Positions 24,599 to 36,106 of a stretch of DNA of 64,000 bases are shown here, in pieces. The translations under genes and the position numbers were made by a program. The notes under the pieces were generated by a model. It searched no databases and had not been told where the DNA came from. It worked only from the letters and a program-made list of their open reading frames with translations. The stretch's first letter is position 1. Every line of letters begins with the position of its first letter. This DNA comes from Aquila chrysaetos chrysaetos (lineage: Eukaryota; Chordata; Aves; Accipitriformes; Accipitridae). Location of the stretch: the NCBI RefSeq assembly GCF_900496995.4, contig NC_044004.1:80359538-80423537 (forward strand). Direction: 5' to 3'.

Positions 24599-27500
24599 AT
24601 TCTGTACATAATGATCTTAAAAATGAAGCAAAACAGAAATTCAAACATGTTTTCTTGGCAATGGCTTTAAGTGAACCTAAACTATCCTAACTGGAAAAGC
24701 TGTTTATGTTTTCTTTTGTTTGGAACATATGGCATGGCATCTTCAGAGAACTGCAAATCATAGACTTCAAGTCATGTGAGGTCCCACTGTCTATGCCCAC
24801 CCAGATGCAGTTGCCAGTTACTGTTTCACATTGCATCTACTATCAATAACGAGTATCTCTGAAACGCTGCAGCATAACATTAATTATAGCTGTATGTTCA
24901 CTGAAGTACAAAGGAATGCCCCTCTCCTAAGCAGTTTTTCCCTAGAAAGTCCAAAGATACCCTGGTTATAGATGGCTGTATAAAACTCCTAGCCAGAAAT
25001 AATGTCAAGACTTGACAGAGCTTCAGCTCAGAAAATTGTTGTAGTTTCATTTACTTTATTAGAGCCATATCAGTTTACATCAAATGTGGAACTTACGTAA
25101 TTGTATTCTTATTATATTTCTTTCTTACTTTGTCTATTTCTTGTTTATTTCTTGCAGTATTTTTTATGCGTTCAAATAAATTTGTAGAAGGATAACAGAC
25201 AAACTAAAAAAATAATGCTGTTCTCTGGCCTGCCATTGAAAAACCCCATTAAGACTATAATTGATTTCAGAATACATATTTTGTCATCTTAATTCCATTT
25301 TCCCAGAGTCTGTAATGGAAAAGTAACTTTCCTGAATGAGGAAACAGGCTTGAGATAATAATATGATAAGAAGAAAGAGCATCCAGATACCCCAATGGAA
25401 AATGCCTTCTGTTCTACTTCTGAAGCTACAGAGAGAAACTCAGTAAAAAGTAATTGTCTTTCTCAGTCTAAAGAGTATGTATCATCTGCAGAAATTAGTT
25501 CCATTTTTTTTCCTAATCCATGCAGTTCTTTTGCTTGTTTATCTAGAGAAACATTTTATGTGTCCCGCCAAGAGAATCAAAATAGTTCACACCACACAGA
25601 GGGGTAGGGTTTTTTTGGGGACGGGCAGTCTGCAGCGTTCAGACCCCCCCACCCAAGTTCTTGCAAGACAGTGAAGAAATACACTTCTTATCCTAGATCT
25701 TCAAACAAAAAATTGCTTGATGGGGAGTGGGCGTTTGATCAGCTTCTTAAGGATTTAGAGAAGGGATTCCCACTTTGTGAGAGCTGGTTAACGTCCAGTC
25801 TAGATGGTTAATTTAAGACCGTGTGTTCACCAGATGATACACTGCAACTGCGTAGGAGGTGTTTAAAATATTGGTAGCACAAAAGATTGCTCCTTGTTAG
25901 AACCATTTTGTTCCATCCAGAGCAATGAGGAAGCTTCTCTGCTTGGCCGCAGGCAACAGTACAGCATTTGGATAGCAACGTAAACCTGCCAGAGAATCAA
26001 ACACTGTGCTTTGCAATCCTTAGCATGGTTAATTTTCTGTTGACTCATTGTTGACTAAAATGGTCTTCCACACCAAAACTTAATTTAGTTGGGAGCCAGA
26101 ATAACAGCTATTTCAGATAAGCATCTCTTGTCAAGACCGTTCTAGAGTTTGGGGTTTCATTGCTGTTCCAGGGGCAATCACAGAAAACCATGCCAGTTGT
26201 TAGAAGTTCTGGCAGGTCATACTGAAATCCTCAAAGGCAAATAAGCAATTGGCAGTTGTCACTTTATGGTTTTTGTCTCAGGGATTTTCTCAGTTATGTC
26301 TCTTTGCTAGTGGTTAGTTGGATAACCCAACACCATTTTTACTGTGACGTCCATGTGAATGTTTGAATTGATTTCTGTCAGTTTAGCATGTTCCACTTAC
26401 TAATTTTGCAAGGTAATATTTCCGGTTAAGTTTTTTGACCATCTAGTAGACAATTTCCAATTCTTCAGCCTCTTCTTGTGAAATAATATGTTGTCTTTGC
26501 AGTACGCTAACCTGTATCTTGCTTAGACTTAATGAAGCCTGCAAAGTACTTCTACCAGTTTTCTAATCTAGTATTATCCCCATAAGACTCTGTGTTGTCC
26601 TGCTATAGACACACTTACTGGACAGTGATTTAGATGAGTTCTTATCAAAATATTAAATGAGTGATGAAATCAACAAATGTTTTTACTCTGTTTTCTTCTT
26701 CCATTTAATCAGTGGCATGTACCATGCTAATAAATAGGTGGTGACATAGCAGACAGCTAATATCACCACACCTTAAAGCTGCATTTTAATTTTCCTTACA
26801 AGTCTGTCTGCCATTTTAGCAGCAGAATTTTTATCTTCATTACAAAGAAAAAAACTTAAGAGTATTTTAAAAGTTTCATTTATGTGTTCTTGAGGAAAGG
26901 AGAATCAAAGAAAAACTGTTTAGGAATTACTGAAGCATCTGATTAATTGCAGGCCTTTTTCTCACTTAGTGGCGCATTAATCTTGAATTGCAACTTCACT
27001 CTTCCTGGTGACTGAAAGCTATCCATTATTCAGGGGACATTTCCAGCTGTCTGTGTTGGTAGCAGCAAATGACACTCATAGGTCTCTGCTAAGAAGCTGC
27101 CTAAATCTGAAAGCAAACAGCGCAGCAGCACTATGACAGAGCCAGAACATCCTTTGGGGATGTCTAATCCATCACTTGACTGTGAGAGGAATACAATATT
27201 TTCCCAAATTTGTCTCCAGCAAAATGAATTTGTGTGTAAAATCCCACTGGGAGAAATTCTGTTATAACTCACAATACTGGTAGAACTCGACTTTACAGTT
27301 ACTGCTGATTTACCCTGTTGTAAATAGGATGGGAACATGACTTAGTGTCTTGATATAGCAGAGCCTAACATTATCTGTATTATCTTCAGCCGTAGATTAA
27401 ATGGTGATCATCTAAAAGAAATTCCCTTCGTCTTCCTCTTTCCCCAGTAATCTAATTTATATTAAACTAACGGTGCTTTTTTTCTATCTAACTATCCTGC

Positions 27501-27964
27501 AGCGGGCACAGAATTATAAGCACATGATGCATGCCTAAGTCTTTATAAGGTTCACTTTGTAGAAAGGGGAGCTAGGTTTGTCTCACTTTCTTTTTAATTA
27601 GTGCTTTTCCGTACTCTCAAGACTTACATCGATATGATTTGCATGAGTCAACTGTCTTTGCCTGAGCCACATATATATACAGAAAGAGAGCAAGAAGCCT
27701 GAAGGTACAAAAGAGGGGAGGGGATGGAAATAACCCCCCACGCCCCCAGTATGGGGCAGATGCTATGCAACACAGTTGGTGTTTCCCCATCTGTGTGTGC
27801 CCAGTTGTAATTGTTGGGGCAGGGAGAGAAGCTGCATTGCAAACTATGTGGAGTAAGAGAGCTGTGAGTCATTCCTGCCGCTTCAGTCTTTTTAACGGGC
27901 TCCAGGCAGAGTTGGATTAAGCCAGGCAGGGTGCAGTTGCTATAGCACAGAGTCAGAGACAAAG
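24599..27964. other. Non-coding, AT-rich, no supported gene
   Basis: Short frames only. The minus-strand frames at 27030-27338 and 27648-27962 are each just over 100 codons and unrecognised. Unbroken C runs occur near 25647 and 27735. No retroelement remnant was recognised. Confidence 0.5.
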
Positions 27965-28560
27965 TATTACTTTTTTAGTCCAGGCTGGAGAAGAGAAGGA
28001 CATTGCCCTGGTGGGAGTTGCTGGGGAAGGGCCAGAAAGCTGCGGTGCAGCTGGGGGTCCCATTTTGGAAAATGTTGCAAGGTGGCCCTGCAGCTGCTCG
28101 GGCATCCACTGATTACGAGGACAAGAGCTCAACCCTTGGGACCATGAATCCAGGCAGAGATAGGCTTAGGAAGTGGTAAATGCTGTGCAGACACCTGACG
28201 GGTCCTCGGTAGCACGCCTGGGGCTGGTGAAGCTCCGTACCTGCTGGAGCACAGAGGAGGGGACATGAAGTTGGGTGCCAGTCTCTGGAGCACTTTCCCT
28301 CTCCCTTTCTGGGCTGCCCCACACGGTGCCTGGCACAAGTATGGAGGGATGCAGGCAGCGGGGAGTCACCCTGCCAGGCAAGGAACAGGTCCTGGCACTG
28401 CTAGGAGCACTGGGAAGAGAGCCCGGCGGGGCAAGCAGATGAGGATCCTGAGGATTTGCTTGAGGCAGGAAACCTCTGTGACTGTTGAGCTGCCTCAGTG
28501 TGGTCTACAGTGGAAAGGTCTAAGCACAGCCCCTGGGAAGGCTGTGGCAGAGGCATGTCT
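27965..28560. other. GC-rich tract without recognisable coding content
   Basis: This is one of the most GC-rich stretches of the window, but it has few CpGs, so it is not a typical CpG island. Four open frames overlap here on both strands (28113-28322, 28129-28338 and 28166-28381 minus; 28265-28567 plus, 100 codons), which is what a GC-rich, stop-poor tract gives by chance. None resembles a known family. A lost exon or an unrecognised repeat cannot be excluded. Confidence 0.4.
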
Positions 28561-30749
28561 TAAGTAAATTAATAATTCCTGACAAATCTTCCTAAGTTTA
28601 GACGTGGGTTTTGGTCTTGACCACTGGCAGCGCCGAGTTTTTTGGTCCTTATTTTGTTACAAAGCATTTGGACAGGGGGCTGGCCAAATGATGCAGCTGG
28701 AACTTTGTGTTCCTCCGTTCCTCCCTGAAGTGTCTTGGAGGTTGTGTCCAGACAGCATGAAGCCTGGCTATGTGTGCAGCCTGCCTTCCTCTCTTAGATA
28801 GGAATAGAGAGTTGGTGCTATTGGTGCTATAGTGGTAATGAAAGCTCATTTGCCTTTATTGCTCTGCCATTCTTCAGCGATATTGTATTTCTTCCCCATA
28901 ACTTCTGAATGGAAAACACGGTCGCTGGCCTCCCCTTACCCTTGCCAGCTTTTCATTCTCAGTGCCCATTACTGCCTGATCCGAACTCTATCTACTGCAG
29001 ATAGAAAGACTCCTGTTGTCTGCAGTGTGTGGAATGGGGCCGTTTATCAAAAATCAGCTGGTCTTGGTATCTTAATGGAAATGAACATTACTTATGGCAT
29101 CTTCCTTTTGGCTATTTTGTATTCTCAGCCCATATTCTTTGATTTCAGTATGCAAGCAAAATTATAATTTCATTTTAATATAATTGAGAAGTAAATACAG
29201 TTGGTTCTTTTTCCTTCTTTTCAGGCATTGCCTTTGGAAGTTGGGAAACTTCTTTGATCGTATGTGGTATTTACAGGAAACTATAATGGATAAATGATTT
29301 GCAACATCACAACTGAGTTTACAGATTAACTGTTCCATGCACAGTTAACATATAGCTTACTGAAAATTGTCATGTATGTACAATGTATACAATTCACTTT
29401 AACAGTCATTGGTTATTTATTGCAATGGTTTCATATGTTGTGAGACGTTGCATCCAAACATGTTTTTTTTTTTTTTCCCCAGCTTACACACAGCTAAAAG
29501 GCAAGACATAAAAGTTTAAAATCATGAACTGTGGACTCTGAGGTCAGGTTTCCTAGACATTTTTGAAGAGTGGTTGGTGTCTTGACTTTATTCTGTATGG
29601 TAAGTATTGCTGTTTCTGCTTAATGTTTGTTCGGTGAACATAAGCAAGAAATGGGAGTTTCTAAGACAGTCCTCAGAATGGTATGTGGAGACATCGAGCT
29701 TTTGCTTTCTCATCTGCTTGAGGAAAAAACAGAAAAGCAGTTGACGTACCTAGAACTGAAGCTGTTGTCCTGCTGTTAGTGGAGAGGCGGTATTCACAGC
29801 TGGGGCAGGATATAATTGCAATCCCAGAACAAGTCAATTTCAGTAAAACATGGAGATTGCAGTGGGCAAAGTTGATGTTCCAAGTCTTTTTGAAAAAGGA
29901 AGGGGAAAACATGCACTGATTATTTATGAAAATATTGTAAAATATGTAACTACAGGTGCACAACATGGAAACATTTTGGACAGGTACTGCTTGGGTCGCA
30001 GTGTTCTTATGATTGATTTTCATAAGGCCAATGAGAACGATCTGCTCAATGCCCAGTTAAAAAGATTTTCATTGCATCTGTATAACAGCTCAGGTCTTAA
30101 GGATTGTTGTGTTAACCACGATTCTCTTTTACTTCATATAAACAAAGCTTCTGACACGGCAATGACACCACTGGCTGGTAAAGACTGGGCGATATTCCAA
30201 TTCAATCATTCCACACATGAATAAATCCTGTTAGCTTGAAAAAAATCATTAAGTCAGCTCCCAGAAGGAACTTCTCAAAGTATTTTCTATGCTACCATTT
30301 GTTTGGCAGCAATTAAAACTTCTGGCTTCACAAGCTAATCTTTGTAGATGCCAACTCCTTTCTGTCACAGAAAAGGTTCACCTGGTTCTTGGATAGGTAC
30401 GTTCCGGTTGATACAGGTAACATCTGTGTTGGGACAAAGGGAACAAGAATGAATGCCAGGGATGTGCAGGTAAGAGGGCAACTGTGTGAACATGTGTAAT
30501 TTTAATTACCAGGGTTTTCCAGGGCAATTACTTTTTACTGCATTCATTGTGGTGTCCAACAACAATACACTTTGTCATTGTGTTTATGAACTCCTGATTA
30601 TAAATGCAGCGAATGTGTACTGAGATAAAGGGAAAAGATCAAGTCTTCAAATGAAGATATGTCTCTTTATACTAATTAAAACCTGACCTAGGTTTACCTA
30701 GCTAAATCTGAACTTGAAAACAAGTATTTCTTTGTGATCATGGACATAA
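28561..30749. other. Non-coding; one isolated 124-codon open frame
   Basis: A plus-strand frame at 29850-30224 encodes 124 residues starting MEIAVGKVDV. I recognise no domain, signal peptide or membrane segment in it, and a frame of this length is expected now and then by chance in 64 kb. A 14-base T run lies at 29463-29476. Frame 28832-29167 (111 codons) is also unrecognised. Confidence 0.45.
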
Positions 30750-31215
30750 TTAAGGACGTGGACCTGTTGGAGCGCATCCAGATGATGAGAGGGCTGGAGC
30801 ACCTCTCTTACGAAGACAGGCTGAGAGAGCTGGGGTTGTTCAGCCTGGAGAAGAGAAGGCTCCGGGGACACCTTAGAGCAGCCTGCCAGAACCCAAAGGG
30901 GGCTTACAGGAAAGCCAGAGAGGGACTTCTTACAAGGACATGTAGTGATAGGACAAGGGGTAACGGCTTAAAACTGATAGAGGGTATATTTAGATTAGGT
31001 GAAAGGAAGAAATTCTTCACTGTGAGGGTGGTGAGGCACTGGGACAGGTTGCCCAGAGAGGTTGTGGATGCCCCATCCCTGGAAGTGTTCAAGGTCAGGT
31101 TGGATGGGGCTTTGAGCAACCTGGTCTAGTGGAAGGTGTCCCTGCCCATAGCAGGGGGTTGGAACTAGGTGATCTTTAAGGTCCCTTCCAACACAAGCCA
31201 TTCCATGATTCTATT
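30750..31215 (+). mobile_element. CR1 LINE, 5'-truncated 3' end (copy 1)
   Basis: The + strand translates as the C-terminal tail of CR1 ORF2. Recognisable pieces are DLLERIQ, GLEHLSYEDRLRELGLFSLE, SDRTRGNG, FFTVRVVRHWDRLPREVVDA and PSLEVFKVRLDGALSNL. The frame stays open to a stop at about 31127 (part of an open frame of 131 codons from 30734). A short 3' UTR follows, with the family's ggtgatctttaaggtccctt, and it ends near ccatgattctat. The catalytic reverse-transcriptase and endonuclease regions are missing, so it cannot move. Compared with copy 2 it lacks 15 bases, five codons, after the VQ/IQ position (near 30783). The lack of stops and the well-kept 3' end suggest it is younger than copy 2. 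The 5' edge is approximate. Confidence 0.93.
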
Positions 31216-32396
31216 TTGTTCCATATATACTAGTAAATTATTGAAAAATGTAGTGTTAAATATAATTCTTTATCCTTATTAGCAGCAGCATAAATTAATT
31301 ATTTGGACCTGCTTCCAGTGAAATCAACTGAAATTTTGTTTCTGATTTCATTGAGACCAGGATTGAAACAATCTGTATTGATGTGGGAAATGAAGGTAGC
31401 CAAATTTTTTAATGTGATTGAACATGTGTAATAAAACATAATACCATCATTCATCTAATAGGCATGATAAAAAAATAGTTTTCATACAGCCTACAAGTAA
31501 TACAAATGAATTAAAGTAGATTAATTGCAAAATATTTTAAAAGCCATGCTGATAACTTAAAAATAACTGCTATGCCAACTTTTAATAAGATAATGACAGC
31601 TTCATTAGCTTTAAAAATGTGCATAATTTACAGGAAAGTTGTATTAGCATTGAGGTGACATTTTCTATTTTATTCAGATTAAAACTGTGTAAATAGGCCA
31701 TTTGAAATGCTCACATTGTATATTAAAATTAACTGTTCAGGAATTAATTCTTCAACTTGTCATGAGAGTTATCCTTATTCACACAAGAAGTCCCATTGAC
31801 TAATGGCATCTCTCAGGCATAATCAGATGACAATGGGACAAGTATAAGAATTACTCATGTGAAAAATACCAACTCCATCATTCTTTGTTAAAATATTTGC
31901 TGGTAATGGTTCTTTTCATGCAACTAGCTATTTCAATGTTCAGTGTTGTACAGCGGACAGAGGGAAATTCTTTCGTGATCTCTGTGGAGGATCAGTTTCT
32001 TCCCTGACACATGACAGGAATTAAACAAAATGCTATAGAGACAGCATGAAGGTGTGGTGGTGGTAGGGGAAGGACACAGTTATTTTTTACGTAGATAAAT
32101 CAACGTAATCCTTTTAAAAGCATGCATCAGGTGTATTTGTGAGTCCAGACTAGCAAAAGGCCTTCTCCTACCTTATAGCCACATTGGTTTTTTTAAAGCA
32201 TATGCTCTTGGGCAAGTGGCTAATTTTAAGGAAAATATCAGTTGATTGTTGCCATGCAACACCACAGATAGGTTCCAGCCTTGTCCGTTAAGGTCGAGTT
32301 TCCTTTTGGGGGTTCTTTGGAGACATTCCTTGATATTTTTCTTGGGGGTATAGGACTGTTTACAATAATTTTTAAGATCTCAACCAGGTTAGATAA
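31216..32396. other. Non-coding spacer between two CR1 copies, AT-rich
   Basis: Very AT-rich unique sequence with several TAATTA-type motifs (for example near 31295). No repeat or coding frame is recognised. The stretch just before copy 2 does not read as CR1, so the truncation point is taken as the left edge of that copy. Confidence 0.5.
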
Positions 32397-33164
32397 TACG
32401 TGCAAGGTTCTACACTTGGATTGGGGCAATCCCCAATATCATTACAGAATGGGCTATGAGAGCAGCCCTGCAGAGAAAGACTTGGGCATACTGGTGGATG
32501 AAAAATTGGACATGAGACAGCAATATGCCCTTGCAGTCCAGAAAGCCAGTTGTATCCTGAGCTGCATCAAAAGAAGCGTGGCCAGCAGGTTGAGGGGGGT
32601 GATTCTGCCCCTCTACTCCTCTCTTGTGAGACCCCGCCTGGAGTAGTGCATTCAGTTCTGGGGTCCCCAGTACAAGAAAGACATGGACCTGTTGGAGCAG
32701 GTCCAGAGGAGGGCCACGACAATGATCAGAGGTCTTGAACACCTCTCCTGTGATGAAAGGCTGAGAGATTTGGGGTTCTTTAGCCTGGAGAAGAGAAGGT
32801 CCTTGGGTATACCTTATTGTGGCTTTTCAACATACAAAGGGGGCTTATACATAAGAAAGATGGAGAAAGACTTTTTACCAGGGCCTTTAGTGACAGGACA
32901 AGGGGCAACGGTTTTAAACTGGAAGATGATAGATTTTGTTTGGATATAACGAAGAAATTTGTTATGGTGAGGGTGATGAGACACTGGCACAGGTTACCCA
33001 GAGAAGTTGTGGACACCCCATCACTGGAAACATTCAAGGTAAGGTTGGATGGGGCTTTGAACAACCTAATATAGTGAAAGATGTCTCTGCCTATTACAGG
33101 GGTGTTGGACTAGATGATCTTTGAAGATCCCTTCCAAACCATTCTCTGATTCTATGATTCTCTG
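32397..33164 (+). mobile_element. CR1 LINE, 5'-truncated and broken (copy 2)
   Basis: The + strand carries a longer piece of CR1 ORF2 than copy 1. In order it reads [56 protein letters not shown], then after a stop CIQFWGPQYKKDMDLLEQVQ, GLEHLSCDERLRDLGFFSLE, SDRTRGNG, HWHRLPREVVDTPSLETFK and VRLDGALNNLI. Two breaks are visible: an in-frame TAG at 32644-32646, where the family has a Tyr codon, and a frameshift between about 32810 and 32900, since the last segments are in another frame. The 3' UTR ends attctctgattctatgattc. The catalytic part of the reverse transcriptase is absent. It is an inert, probably older insertion. Confidence 0.93.
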
Positions 33165-36082
33165 TATTATCTTCTACATGAATTGTTGTGAGTAGACTTG
33201 TCAGCTTTGAAATAATTTTGTAAAGCATTTTCTGCAGATCCTTTTTTTTTTCCCCCAATCCAGCTTAAAGTACTAAAACCATCAGAACTCTTATTAAGAG
33301 TGAATTGTGAGGAAATTCCCTCTAAGACAGTGGACTGCGTGTATAGGGCTTCTGGGTGAATATCCAGAACTGGCTGAATCCAGTGCTACTGCACTGCCCC
33401 TCCCACGCTAGCAGAGTTCCCGGTAAAACATTCCTGGTGAAACCAGGTGATGTTGTCAGGTACACCAAAGGCTGACTCCATAGGCACTGAGCATAAGGAT
33501 CACTCCCCGCAACTGCCCCAGGCGGTGGAAAGATTGTAATTTACTTAAGTAAATTAGGGATTTCACCCTGCACTTTTATTCTTACGAAATTGTCTTAAAC
33601 AGTTAATATTTATCTTTGTTGAGGAGAGGGAAACGTAGCAAACATGCCCATGCTGAAGTGAAGAAAATTAATTCAGTGATGAGGGCAAAACATGATTAAC
33701 AATATGAAACTTTAATATACATTTTTTCTGTTTGCTTTCCGATAATAACATCCTTTCTGAACAGTATGTGTTTGTATGTGCTTTTTTTGGCCTCGACTCA
33801 GGACAACAGTGGAAACTCAAGAGTAGATGTCTGTCTAAATGGTTGGCCTAAAATTCAGCTTTATGGTGTAAGTGCTGTCATGATGTTAGTTCTGGAAAAA
33901 TGCAGGTCATCAGTACCTGAGATAACTAAGCAATTGGCCAATTTAGTAATTTGTAACCTATTTTCATTGCAGATCCCTAAAAACATCTAGTTTGCTTGCA
34001 GAGTTCTGTGTAGCAAGTTTTACTCTCGTGACAAATATGCTCGCTTTCTATAAGCAAAATCTTTCATGGGACTCCAAAAATCAAAGCATGGACATCAGAG
34101 AGTCTGTGGACCACAGACTGAAAAATACTGGTTCAGCTGATGTGTTACGCAGTTAATTTCAGTACAACTCATATTCCTAAATCAGTGGCAACATTTTGAT
34201 AAACTTATTGATGACCTAAATATGGGTACACAGCCCTAGCTTTTATTACATATTTCTAATGTTTTCTGTTTTTTCTAGCCATCATTTCTTGCATCATTTC
34301 TTGTGGCTCTTTGAACTCTCTTCATCGTGCGTAGTATCCTACCTGTGTCATTGTTTTCTATGACTTATTAAAAGATACATATATTTGAAATGAAAATTCT
34401 CTTGAGCATTTAAATATCATCATCGAGTAGTATATTGAAAAAGATTCCCTGGGATTTACAAGAAGCACTCGTTAAAATATGTCAGCTACTCATCCTGTAA
34501 TTTATAAACAGATAATCCTCATCAAGAAGAGAGATGGAAATGTTTCCTAAAGCAATCTTGTTGCCTTTGTAATAGATCAGATTTGTGCAATATGGTACAT
34601 AATTCAAAAGAATTTTTGAAGAGTAAAGCCACAGATCCTCTTAAAGGACTGTTTCTTCTCCGTAAGTCTGGATTGAAGACTACTATCTCCTCTCCTACTA
34701 TACTGATATCCAGAACACGTTAATTTTATTTTCTTTTTAAGAGCAGCTTGCTGACTAATCCTATTTGCTCAGTCTTCGTAGCTGATCATGGAAAAAATTG
34801 TTTTGTTTTTATTATTTGCTTTTTGTCAAAAGGACTTTACTTAGTACTCCCCAGCCTTTTCTTTTGTTTGCAATAAGCTTTAAAAACAAAATAAAGTATT
34901 GGCAGCTGTTACGACCTCTGACTGCTGGATCCAGAAGCTCACATCAAGAGATTTAAAAAGCATTATTCAGAAATTAGAATATTCTAGCATAGTTGTGTAG
35001 CCTTCTTTGTATATTCAGCTGCTTAAATAGCACAATCTTTCATTCACCATAAAAGAATAATCAACATTTGGGTTGAGTTATTCCATTGAAGGGCAGTAGT
35101 TTGAAAGAAGCCAGCACGTTTTCAGCAGCTGAAGTCACAAGACTTTCAGAGAATTCTTAAGGAGTTAATGCATTCCTTCAAAACACGGTTTTGACAATTA
35201 TCCCTTCGAGCAGGAAAAGAGGGGTGGTTGTAATAAAATGAAAATGGCATTGTGGGTCTATGTGAAGAAATATCAAAGTCATAACACAGACCCTCGTAAG
35301 CAGGCCAAAACTTTTTATTAATACATGAATTTTTTTAAAACAGGACGGAATATCTCTGCCGAGAGATGGAATCACTTTTGTCACCTAAATTAATTTGCCC
35401 CTGTGTCTTGTAAATCATTTCATGCCACAAATAATTGATCAGAGACTGAAGCAGAAATGAACAATTCAGGCTGTGATTTAAAGGGAATTAATTCTTAATT
35501 AAGTTGGCTTACTTTGGATTTTCATCTTTAGGGAGAATAGGCTGCTAAGCATTCACAATACCGTCACTTAGTTTAATATTAGGGAAAGTCTTCATAAGAG
35601 ATTAAGGCACTCTTCACATTAAGGAGATCAGAATGAAGTACCTGAATTTAAGTCTAAGAACCAGAACTCATATCAGTATATACAGGTCTGGTGTCATCTA
35701 CTAAGTGAGCTTCAGATTATCCCAGGAAGTGAACAAAATGGCAAATTCAGAATCCTGTGCTTGCGAAGGAAGCGGGCAGTTAATCCAGAAGTCTTTGCAT
35801 GATCATCTTCCCTCTGGTGTATTTCTCTGATACAGCTTCTATCAAGAATTTCCAGTAAGAATAATACAGTCCCTTCTTTGTCATGTAATTGTAGTATCTT
35901 ATGGGTGCTTATGTATAAGAATACTGAATCTTATTTCCGAGTATTTCCAGAATTGTATATATTGTTTCAAAAGTCCTGCTTCCTCACATCTTCTGGTCCT
36001 TCTCTCCTATGTTAATTGTTATTTATACTGTCCTTTTCCTATGTTATTTGTTTGCGAATGGATATGTGTTTTCACATTGCTT
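33165..36082. other. Non-coding, AT-rich; one 12-base tandem repeat
   Basis: No gene or mobile element is recognised. The unit catcatttcttg occurs twice back to back at 34280-34303. Only short frames are present. Confidence 0.5.
34280..34303. repeat. Tandem repeat, 12-base unit, two copies
   Basis: catcatttcttg is repeated exactly, head to tail, at 34280-34291 and 34292-34303. Confidence 0.9.
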
Positions 36083-36106
36083 TAATGTAGTTTGGAAACT
36101 ACATTA
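36083..36106. repeat. 24-base inverted repeat (11-base arms, 2-base centre)
   Basis: The left arm taatgtagttt (36083-36093) and right arm aaactacatta (36096-36106) are perfect reverse complements around GG. On RNA this could form only a poor hairpin because the centre is too short for a loop without opening base pairs. As DNA it is a near-perfect dyad with TAAT at both ends, the kind of site a homodimeric factor could bind. Confidence 0.9.

Noticed and set aside
24750-24800. Possible ancient minus-strand CR1 end (aatcatagacttcaag)
   Set aside because: Only a few scattered matches to the CR1 3' end; no coding tail follows, so the likeness is too weak.
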